A DNA stretch of 5,406 nt from an uncultured Shinella sp. (GTDB lineage Bacteria > Pseudomonadota > Alphaproteobacteria > Rhizobiales > Rhizobiaceae): contig CAMPIK010000209.1 of the NCBI GenBank assembly GCA_946886325.1, forward strand, positions 1-5,406, in the 5' to 3' direction. The notes below the pieces were generated by a model that was not told the origin of the DNA, ran no database searches, and saw only the letters and a program-made list of their open reading frames with translations. A program made the translations under genes and the position numbers. This document shows positions 1-4,979 of the stretch, piece by piece; position 1 is the first letter of the stretch; each line of letters starts with the position of its first letter.

Positions 1-566
1 TCCTTGTTCATCATGCGGATGCAGCCAGACGACATGTTCTGGCCGATCGTCCAGGGCTGGTTCGTTCCGTGGATGCGGAAGATCGTGTCGCGGCCACCCT
101 TGAAGAGATAGAGCGCGCGGGCGCCGAGCGGATTGTCGATGCCGCCTTCCTGGGTGATCGGCAGGATGCGGCCGTTGGCGGCCTCGCGGCGGCGCATTTC
201 GGCCGGCGGCGTCCAGCTCGGCCATTCTTCCTTGCGGCCGACCTTCACGACGCCCGACCAGCCGAAGCCTTCGCGGCCGACGCCGACGCCGTAGCGCGTC
301 GCCTTGTTGTTGCCTTCGACATAGTAGAGATACTTGTTCGGCGTATCGATGATGATCGTGCCGGGTTTCTCGTTGGTGACGAAACGCACCTTCTTACGCA
401 AGAACGCGCGTTTCGGCTGCTTCTGCTGCACCACAAGAGTGACATCGGACGAAGCGACGCCATCGGCGGCCGGGCGGGCGCCCATGAAGGCGCTGGCGCT
501 CGTCGCCGGCAGGGCGACCGATACCGCGATGCACGCGGCCAAAGCTATCGGCACGAATTTCTGCAT
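1..566 (-). CDS. L,D-transpeptidase (YkuD family), exported, C-terminus outside the window
   Basis: This is a periplasmic L,D-transpeptidase. The family forms 3-3 peptidoglycan cross-links or attaches proteins to peptidoglycan, using a catalytic cysteine. Translation from the ATG at 566 gives 188 complete codons before the gene leaves the left edge. Residues 1-26 form a signal peptide (MQKF, hydrophobic core, SASA|F cleavage). The YkuD domain starts near residue 68 (PGTIIIDT). It carries the family signature: His166 in HGTNQPWTIG, then SSGCIRM with catalytic Cys182. About 188 of a likely 200-250 residues are present, so only the end of the domain is missing. A GAGGG ribosome-binding site at 576-580 sits 9 nt before the ATG and supports this start. 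The protein closely resembles the next gene upstream (shared EWPxWTPPxEM, NPLGxRALYL, IHGTNxPWTIG), which points to a tandem duplication. The exact reaction (cross-linking or protein anchoring) cannot be decided from sequence. Confidence 0.93.
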   Translation of the reverse strand, partial: MQKFVPIALAACIAVSVALPATSASAFMGARPAADGVASSDVTLVVQQKQPKRAFLRKKVRFVTNEKPGTIIIDTPNKYLYYVEGNNKATRYGVGVGREGFGWSGVVKVGRKEEWPSWTPPAEMRRREAANGRILPITQEGGIDNPLGARALYLFKGGRDTIFRIHGTNQPWTIGQNMSSGCIRMMNK

Positions 567-579
567 GATAAATTTCCCT

Positions 580-630
580 CTCAGTCCCGTTCTCGATCCA
601 AAACCTATCCGACTGAGGCCCTATTTCAAG
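580..630 (-). promoter_or_regulatory. Candidate promoter of the left L,D-transpeptidase with an overlapping inverted repeat
   Basis: On the minus strand, CTTGAA (625-630) is followed after 17 nt by TAGGTT (602-607), a fair match to the alphaproteobacterial housekeeping pattern CTTGAC-17-CTATAT. Transcription would start near 595, about 30 nt before the ATG. A perfect 7 bp inverted repeat, CTCAGTC (580-586 on the plus strand) and GACTGAG (611-617), brackets the -10 element, and its downstream arm abuts the ribosome-binding site. The geometry suits a repressor site. If transcription instead starts farther upstream, it suits a leader stem partly masking the ribosome-binding site. No consensus for a named regulator is recognised. 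Confidence 0.4.
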
Positions 631-670
631 CCGGTCGATCTTCGGTAATACGAATGTGAATGCCCGATTA

Positions 671-708
671 TGCGGCCTTCGTGGCTGGAACAGCACGATT
701 GCGCCGCA
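671..708. repeat. Long imperfect hairpin between the two L,D-transpeptidase genes
   Basis: The stem is TGCGGC (671-676) with GCCGCA (703-708), then TCGT (679-682) with ACGA (695-698), then GCTG (684-687) with CAGC (691-694), closing on a GAA loop. That is 14 base pairs interrupted by a small internal loop and a one-base bulge. It lies about 50 nt beyond the stop of the right L,D-transpeptidase. Neither side has a T-run, so it is not a canonical Rho-independent terminator. It could protect the 3' end of the mRNA or help termination. Confidence 0.45.
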
Positions 709-721
709 GCATGGCCGCGTC

Positions 722-744
722 CCCGGCGGGTCCCCGCCGCCGGG
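722..744 (-). terminator. GC-rich hairpin just downstream of the second L,D-transpeptidase; possible weak terminator
   Basis: A perfect 8 bp stem, CCCGGCGG (722-729) with CCGCCGGG (737-744), closes a 7 nt loop 16 nt past the TGA stop of the 761-1513 gene. It is well placed for a terminator of that minus-strand gene, but it lacks a U-tract after the stem, so intrinsic termination would be weak. It may act together with the second hairpin at 671-708. Confidence 0.35.
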
Positions 745-760
745 TGACGGGAAAATGCCG

Positions 761-1513
761 TCAGATCACGATGACCTTGGTGCCGACAGGCACGCGCTCG
801 TAGAGATCGACGACATCCTCGTTGCGCATGCGGATGCAGCCGGAGGAAACGCCGTAGCCGATCGTCCATGGCGCGTTCGTGCCGTGGATGCGGTAGAGCG
901 TCGAGCCGAGATAGAGCGCGCGCGAGCCGAGCGGATTTTCCGGCCCGCCTTCCATATGCGCCGGCAGGTAATGGCCCTTGGCCGCCTCGCGGGCGATCAT
1001 TTCCCTCGGCGGTGTCCAGCCCGGCCATTCGGCCTTGCGCGTCACCTTGTGGGTGCCCGCCCATTCGAAGCCGGGCTTGCCGACGCCGACGCCGTAGCGC
1101 CGCGCCTTGCCGTTGCCGGTCACCAGATAGAGGAAGCGGTTGTTGGTATCGATGACGATCGTGCCCGCCTTGTGCTTGGTGTCGTAGTCGACCATCTGCG
1201 GCAGGTAGACCGGATCGATCTGCTTGCGGATCGGCCGCTGCGCCTGGATCGCGGCGACCTGCGAATTGTCGATGACCTGGCGCTGCAGGACGCGGCGCTG
1301 CTGGACCCGCTGGCGGGTGACGATGCGGCGCGTGTTGACCGCCGGCTGCACGTTCTGGCCGGTCAGTTGCATGATCCACGGCGCCGTCAGGTCGGGGCTG
1401 ACGACGACGGGCGGCCGCGTCATGTAGCGCTCCTCGGCAAACGCGGTGCCGGCAAGGCTGAGACTGAGGCCAAGGTTAAGGGCGGAGGCAAGCAGGAAGG
1501 ACAGTTTCGGCAT
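761..1513 (-). CDS. L,D-transpeptidase (YkuD family), exported, complete
   Basis: This is a 250-residue periplasmic L,D-transpeptidase, expected to remodel or cross-link peptidoglycan. Residues 1-26 are a signal peptide ending AFA|EE. Residues about 30-110 are a non-catalytic linker that includes a strongly basic Arg/Gln-rich stretch (about 62-79), which might contact the wall or membrane. The YkuD domain runs from about residue 116 (AGTIVIDT) to the C-terminus and contains His210 in HGTNAPWTIG and the SSGCIRM motif with catalytic Cys226. It ends with the usual DLYERVPVGTKVIVI strand. I chose the ATG at 1513; a GTG at 1522 would add MRP. Neither has a good Shine-Dalgarno sequence, and both keep the signal peptide. 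It is a close paralogue of the gene to its left, about 195 bp away on the same strand. The basic linker is the main difference between them. Confidence 0.94.
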   Translation of the reverse strand: MPKLSFLLASALNLGLSLSLAGTAFAEERYMTRPPVVVSPDLTAPWIMQLTGQNVQPAVNTRRIVTRQRVQQRRVLQRQVIDNSQVAAIQAQRPIRKQIDPVYLPQMVDYDTKHKAGTIVIDTNNRFLYLVTGNGKARRYGVGVGKPGFEWAGTHKVTRKAEWPGWTPPREMIAREAAKGHYLPAHMEGGPENPLGSRALYLGSTLYRIHGTNAPWTIGYGVSSGCIRMRNEDVVDLYERVPVGTKVIVI

Positions 1514-1768
1514 CGGACGCACTCGCTACAAAACGCCGGCCGCCGGACAAGCGCAGGAGCGCTCCGATCGGTCGATCGATGGATGGACGCAAGGGCGCGG
1601 ACTGCACCCCTCGCTTTCGATGCTGGCACCGCGAGGCGAGCGAAAGGTAAACGGGTGGTCGGGAAAATTGCACGGAGGATAGAAAGCTTTGGGTAGGGTT
1701 ATTGCGCTCTTTCGAAAATTGGTTCACGAAGTGTAAAAATCGAACAAAAGAGCAACATCGGAGGCGGC
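1514..1768. promoter_or_regulatory. Divergent intergenic region between the L,D-transpeptidase and tag
   Basis: These 255 bp must hold the promoters of both divergent genes. The tag-proximal end (about 1695-1757) is clearly richer in A/T than its surroundings. GGAGG at 1760-1764 is the tag ribosome-binding site, 4 nt before the ATG. I see no convincing -35/-10 pair in either direction. GAAC at 1742-1745 followed 7 nt later by CAAC (1753-1756) is one base short of the alphaproteobacterial SOS box GAAC-N7-GAAC, but a match this good is expected by chance fairly often in a region this size. Confidence 0.4.
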
Positions 1769-2422
<654 letters not shown>

Positions 2423-2430
2423 TGGTTGTA

Positions 2431-2474
2431 CTGCAATACATGTTTAATTTATAAACGAATCATGTAGTTTGCAG
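2431..2474. repeat. AT-rich long inverted repeat just after tag
   Basis: CTGCAA-TACATG (2431-2442) pairs with CATGTA-gt-TTGCAG (2461-2474), a 12 bp arm with one 2-nt bulge. Nested inside, GTTTA (2442-2446) and TAAAC (2452-2456) form an alternative apical stem around ATTTA. It begins 8 nt after the tag stop codon. There is no T-run after it, so it is not a standard terminator. Its AT content stands out from the flanking coding DNA. It may be an mRNA 3' stabilising structure, a protein-binding site upstream of the next small ORF, or a remnant of a small repeat element. Confidence 0.5.
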
Positions 2475-2562
2475 GTTTAGCGGCGGCATCTCATTGTAAG
2501 TTCTTGTGGAGTCTCGTGCGTGCGCGTTTTGGCGTACCGCCGTGTGCTGAATGATTTGGCAT

Positions 2563-2567
2563 GGGGA
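2563..2567 (+). promoter_or_regulatory. Ribosome-binding site that favours the ATG at 2573
   Basis: GGGGA lies 5 nt before the ATG at 2573. The earlier in-frame ATG at 2561 has no Shine-Dalgarno-like sequence before it, so the shorter product is preferred. Confidence 0.45.
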
Positions 2568-2572
2568 ACCAC

Positions 2573-2785
2573 ATGACGTTGAACGTCCAGTCCATCGAAC
2601 ATTGGGCCTGCACGAAGGCCCAGGAGATCGTCCTGCGCGAGGGATATAGGCTTATCCGCTCTGCCCGCGACGGCAACAATACCGAAATTCGCGAAAACAG
2701 CCTGAATCTCGCCAAGATCATCGCGGCCTCGTTGCTCGAGGCAAAGACGCCTCCCACGTCTGCGCAGATCTCGGTCGGGAAATAG
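2573..2785 (+). CDS. Small protein of unknown function (70 aa)
   Basis: I do not recognise this protein. Starting at the ATG at 2573 (with GGGGA 5 nt upstream) it has 70 residues; starting at 2561 it would have 74. It is soluble, with no signal peptide or membrane segment. It appears largely helical: a first segment around IEHWACTKAQEIVLREG and a second around EIRENSLNLAKIIAASLLEA. The C-terminal tail, rich in Pro, Ser and Thr, is probably unstructured. There is one Cys and no metal-binding or nucleic-acid motif I can name. Coding is supported by G or C at most third codon positions, as in the neighbouring real genes; the overlapping antisense frame (2491-2880) reads as an implausible protein. 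It stands alone, with 150 bp before it and a hairpin-rich segment ending in a strong terminator after it. Confidence 0.6.
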   Translation: MTLNVQSIEHWACTKAQEIVLREGYRLIRSARDGNNTEIRENSLNLAKIIAASLLEAKTPPTSAQISVGK

Positions 2786-2917
2786 GGTTCGGTCACGGCA
2801 TCGGGTTCGACGACCCGCGCCGTCTGGCGGATGGTTTTCGTTTCGGGGGACACATTTAGAAGAAAACCGCTTCCGCCCAATGGAACGGCCTGCCAGCGGC
2901 GGCGGCAGGCCGTTTTT
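2786..2917 (+). ncRNA. Structured 3' UTR or candidate small RNA ending in a Rho-independent terminator
   Basis: This stretch holds three hairpins in a row on the plus strand. The first is CGGGT (2802-2806) with ACCCG (2813-2817). The second is GGTTTTC (2833-2839) with GAAAACC (2862-2868), extended by GCGG (2827-2830) with CCGC (2873-2876). The third is the terminator at 2885-2917. About 100 nt separate the stop codon of the 70-residue ORF from the terminator, longer than needed for simple termination. It may be the structured tail of that mRNA, an RNA processed from it, or an independent small RNA. No independent promoter is evident and I do not match it to a named RNA family. Confidence 0.3.
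2885..2917 (+). terminator. Strong Rho-independent terminator
   Basis: A perfect 10 bp GC-rich stem, ACGGCCTGCC (2885-2894) with GGCAGGCCGT (2904-2913), closes a 9 nt loop and runs directly into a T-run (TTTTT at 2913-2917). It ends plus-strand transcription from the small ORF or RNA region before the convergent DUF305 gene. On the opposite strand no T-run follows, so it is not a good terminator for DUF305. Confidence 0.88.
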
Positions 2918-2934
2918 GTAAACGGCTTGCAGGC

Positions 2935-3321
2935 CTATTTTCCGTTCGTCTCCAGCCAGGCCTTCATCATCGCGATCTCCTTTTCCTGGGCGGCGATGAT
3001 CTCCTCGGCAAGCTTGCGGATGCCGCTGTCCTTGCCGTGTTCCAGCACCACTTTCGCCATGTCGATCGCCCCTTGATGGTGCGGGATCATGCCGCGTACG
3101 AAATCCGCATCGGCATCGCCGGTAAACGTGATGTCCATGTCGGTGTGCATCCTGGCATTGGCCTCGGCGAAGGCCTTGCTGGCGGCGCCCTGGTCGCCCT
3201 TCGGCATGCTCATATCCATGCCGGCATGGTTCGAATGATCTACTTCCTCGGCGGCAAGCGGCAAGGCCGTCGCGAAGACGAGCGCCACGGCGCCGGCGAG
3301 CATTCTGGTTCCTGTGTTCAT
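2935..3321 (-). CDS. DUF305 family (CopM-like) exported metal-binding protein
   Basis: This 128-residue exported protein is of the DUF305/ferritin-like family, members of which include the CopM-type periplasmic copper-binding proteins. Residues 1-24 form a signal peptide ([10 protein letters not shown], hydrophobic core, PLAA|EE). The mature N-terminus is rich in His and Met ([12 protein letters not shown], residues 29-39), suited to binding Cu or similar metals. The helical domain (about 46-126) has the family hallmark [13 protein letters not shown], with His81, His82 and Met88, and further candidate ligands His59, Met61 and His95. The ATG at 3321 was chosen because it starts directly at the signal peptide and has GGA/AGGA sequences 7-11 nt upstream; longer in-frame versions only add an Arg-rich, unlikely leader. 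No copper ATPase, oxidase or regulator lies nearby, so the metal is inferred from family and composition only. Confidence 0.88.
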   Translation of the reverse strand: MNTGTRMLAGAVALVFATALPLAAEEVDHSNHAGMDMSMPKGDQGAASKAFAEANARMHTDMDITFTGDADADFVRGMIPHHQGAIDMAKVVLEHGKDSGIRKLAEEIIAAQEKEIAMMKAWLETNGK

Positions 3322-3487
3322 GTCTTCATCCGTCCTGATGCATCCTTGACCGGTTGGCCCGGCACGCGTCGATCGCGGCGAATGCCGGAATCGTCTCACG
3401 AACGATGAGTAGCAAGGTTGCCGCGGGGCAAGGAAAGCCCTCGCGCATCAAATTTTCGCGACCGGGAAGTAGGAAATGGCCCGCCGA

Positions 3488-3928
3488 TCAGTTCAGCGTG
3501 CGCGCGCGGCTTGCTTCCGTCTCCAGGCAGACGCGGGAGAAGGCGAACAGACCCTCGATGATGCCGGCCTTGCCTTCCGATGTGTCGGACTCGCCGACGC
3601 AGAAGACCGGGCGGTACACGCCGGGCCGCACGCGGATCGTCGTCGAGAAGGTGAAGGAGGCGGAGGTGCCGGAGGCCTCCTCGAAGGCCCAGAGGATTTT
3701 CGGCCAGTCGGCCCGGTCGTAGACGCGGATCATGTTCATGATGCCGCACGGGCCGCTTTCGACCTCGTGCATGCTGAGGGCCTGCTTGCCGAGATCGATG
3801 AGGCCGGTGGAGAGATCGGCCCGCCAGCCCTCGCAGACGAAATATTCCGCCATCGCCTCGGCATCCGCGCCCGCAAGCTCGGCCACCGTTGCGAGTTGTG
3901 CCGATTTCACATTCAGTTTCAAAGCCAT
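3488..3928 (-). CDS. Small stand-alone PAS-like domain protein
   Basis: This is a 146-residue cytoplasmic protein with no signal peptide or membrane segment. Residues about 30-134 follow the layout of a PAS_3-type sensor domain: an opening CEGWRADLSTG, then MIRVYDRADWPKILWAFEEA resembling the usual 'hP.Dr..v..a...a' helix, then paired strands SFTFSTTIRVRPGVYRPVFC and a closing GIIEGLFAFSRV. The match is by eye and divergent, so PAS is an inference. No kinase, GGDEF or HTH output domain is attached, so any signal would pass to a partner protein. The ATG at 3928 gives this domain a clean start. An upstream in-frame ATG at 4015 would add about 29 residues that look non-coding (MTPPTSGGWRAF and onward). 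The Shine-Dalgarno region is poor, and a CAATCCGG motif (3935-3942) sits where a ribosome-binding site would be. It is divergent from the XRE regulator and is followed on the same strand by DUF305, 166 bp away. Confidence 0.75.
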   Translation of the reverse strand: MALKLNVKSAQLATVAELAGADAEAMAEYFVCEGWRADLSTGLIDLGKQALSMHEVESGPCGIMNMIRVYDRADWPKILWAFEEASGTSASFTFSTTIRVRPGVYRPVFCVGESDTSEGKAGIIEGLFAFSRVCLETEASRARTLN

Positions 3929-3934
3929 GCTGTC

Positions 3935-4107
3935 CAATCCGGAATTTCTGTCCCCATGTCCCGCGTCCTGCGGAGTTCGGAAAGCCCGCCACCCGCCGGA
4001 AGTCGGTGGCGTCATGATGTCTGGCTGCCCTCTGCGATCTTACGCTTGCCACAGGCAACCGGATTGGTTTTAAATTCGCATTAGAATTACCCTATATCCG
4101 GATTGCC
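3935..4107. promoter_or_regulatory. Candidate operator sites shared by the PAS-like gene and the XRE regulator
   Basis: CCGGATTG occurs three times in the 261 bp spacer: on the minus strand at 3935-3942 and on the plus strand at 4059-4066 and 4098-4105. The last two lie in a large dyad: GGCAACCGG (4054-4062) against CCGGATTGCC (4098-4107, one extra A), with a nested AATTC (4073-4077) / GAATT (4084-4088) sharing the same centre near 4080. The third copy directly precedes the PAS-like start codon. This arrangement suits binding by a dimeric regulator, most simply the adjacent XRE protein controlling itself and its neighbour. Confidence 0.45.
4069..4097 (+). promoter_or_regulatory. Candidate promoter of the XRE regulator gene
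   Basis: TTTAAA (4069-4074) and CTATAT (4092-4097) are separated by 17 nt. The -10 hexamer equals the usual alphaproteobacterial form; the -35 is weaker. Predicted transcription starts near 4104, giving a leader of about 86 nt. The element lies between the two arms of the dyad at 4054-4107, so a bound dimer would block it. Confidence 0.4.
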
Positions 4108-4168
4108 AGAAACCTGAGGCACTGGGCGTTTACTCTCTTCACGGTTGAGTGTTTCGCTTTATTCGTCT

Positions 4169-4180
4169 GGAGGAAGTAGG
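4169..4180 (+). promoter_or_regulatory. Shine-Dalgarno region that bears on the XRE start
   Basis: GGAGGAAGTAGG contains two purine-rich elements upstream of the ATG at 4190 (GTAGG is 9 nt away, GGAGGA 15 nt). A TTG at 4145 could start a longer reading, but this ribosome-binding sequence would then lie inside the coding region, which argues for 4190. Confidence 0.5.
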
Positions 4181-4189
4181 CTGCGCAGC

Positions 4190-4816
4190 ATGTTGCACAA
4201 GACCTGTTCCGACCTGATCGACCAATTATATGCCTACCGGATCAAGGTCGGGCTGACCCAGGACGATATCGCCTGGAAACTCGGCTTCGCGTCGAGCACG
4301 GTCTCGCGCTGGGAGCGGGGCACCGCCCGGCCGGATCTCCGGGCGATCGGCGCGATCGTCGATTTCCTGCGCCGCGCCGATGCGCAGACGGGCCGCATGC
4401 TGCTGCGCGCCGTCGCCCATGCCAGGGACAGCCGCAATCTCTGGGAAGGCCGGGACGTGCGCTATCTCGCCGGCTCGCCGCAGGAGTTTCGCGATACGCC
4501 CCAGATGGCGGCGGTGATCGGCACCAGCATCCGCGGCTATCTCACCGGGCATTATCGCCAGTGCGTCGAGGACCCGGCGCTGGTCAAGGCCTTCGAGGCG
4601 GGCGAGATCGCCAGCATCCGGATTTTTGGCGGCACGGCGCTGAACATGACGACGATCCCGGATGGCTTCGTGCAGTTGAAGACGCTGACCTTCCAGTCGG
4701 AGATGCGCGGCATCATCCGCGGCGACACCCATTCCGTGCTGATCCCCGAGGCGGAAGCGCCGGTCGCCTCCGGCGTCGTCGTCCATACCTGGGACGAGCT
4801 GTCGCGCAACGTCTGA
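4190..4816 (+). CDS. XRE-family helix-turn-helix regulator with unknown C-terminal domain
   Basis: This 208-residue cytoplasmic DNA-binding protein has an XRE/Cro-type HTH at residues about 8-62. The helix TQDDIAWKLG (23-32) is followed by the recognition helix SSTVSRWERG (35-44), the standard 'S.vsrwErG' signature. Residues about 90-208 form a separate domain that I do not recognise. It begins with DVRYLAGSPQEFRD, has a helical part (IRGYLTGHYRQCVED, KAFEAGEI), and ends with alternating strands (IRIFGGTALNM, VQLKTLTFQSEM, GVVVHTWDEL). It may sense a ligand or bind a partner. I start it at ATG 4190 because of the purine-rich sequence just upstream; a TTG at 4145 would add 15 residues. It is divergent from the PAS-like gene, with symmetric CCGGATTG sites between them. 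Autoregulation and control of the PAS-like gene are inferences. hisS follows 163 bp downstream on the same strand but probably has its own promoter. Confidence 0.88.
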   Translation: MLHKTCSDLIDQLYAYRIKVGLTQDDIAWKLGFASSTVSRWERGTARPDLRAIGAIVDFLRRADAQTGRMLLRAVAHARDSRNLWEGRDVRYLAGSPQEFRDTPQMAAVIGTSIRGYLTGHYRQCVEDPALVKAFEAGEIASIRIFGGTALNMTTIPDGFVQLKTLTFQSEMRGIIRGDTHSVLIPEAEAPVASGVVVHTWDELSRNV

Positions 4817-4911
4817 GACAATGCCATTTTCGCGACGCCCTGACATATTTCAAAACGGTCTTTGAGCGCCGTCATCCTCCAGAGACCGCCCTTCGCCCCT
4901 TTGCCTTCACC

Positions 4912-4940
4912 CTTGCCGCCCGTGGCCCGATCCGCTAGGG
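4912..4940 (+). promoter_or_regulatory. Weak promoter candidate for hisS
   Basis: CTTGCC (4912-4917) and CTAGGG (4935-4940) are 17 nt apart and would start transcription about 33 nt before the hisS ATG. The -35 is good, the -10 poor. Farther upstream, CGGTCT (4856-4861) and AGACCG (4883-4888) could form a 6 bp stem with a 21 nt loop, without a T-run, so I do not call a terminator for the XRE gene. Confidence 0.22.
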
Positions 4941-4979
4941 AAGCGCCACAGCGAAATTCCAGCATTCCGGGCCGCGAAA

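Noticed and set aside
621..1379. 252-codon minus-strand open frame in another phase over the same gene
   Set aside because: Its product is low-complexity, Arg/Gly/Ala-rich, and frame-shifted relative to the real YkuD protein.
1563..1586. Repeated GATCG/GATGG words as a possible operator or repeat
   Set aside because: The words are short, common in GC-rich alphaproteobacterial DNA, and not arranged in a clear dyad or tandem unit.
656..1696. 346-codon plus-strand open frame opposite the complete L,D-transpeptidase
   Set aside because: It is a shadow of the minus-strand gene in GC-rich DNA: an Ala/Arg/Asp-rich, repetitive product without a recognisable domain, while the opposite strand has a full catalytic motif and signal peptide.
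2491..2880. 129-codon minus-strand open frame opposite the 70-residue ORF
   Set aside because: Its sequence shows no domain or protein-like pattern, and third-position G/C bias favours the plus-strand frame.
2885..2917. Use of the strong terminator by the convergent DUF305 gene as well
   Set aside because: On the minus strand the stem is followed by TTCCATTGGG rather than a T-run, so bidirectional termination is not supported.
3929..4015. N-terminal extension of the PAS-like gene to an ATG at 4015
   Set aside because: The added residues look non-coding, there is no ribosome-binding site, and the extension would cover one of the CCGGATTG copies in the spacer.
3396..4058. 220-codon minus-strand open frame over the PAS-like gene in another phase
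   Set aside because: It is Arg/Gly-rich with no plausible fold and is explained as an out-of-frame shadow.
3476..4084. 202-codon plus-strand open frame opposite the PAS-like gene
   Set aside because: It lacks a domain and has shadow-like composition; it also covers the divergent promoter region. The minus-strand frame gives a PAS-like pattern.
4226..4846. 206-codon minus-strand open frame opposite the XRE gene
   Set aside because: The plus strand has a clear HTH signature; the opposite frame is an Arg/Ala/Asp-rich shadow.
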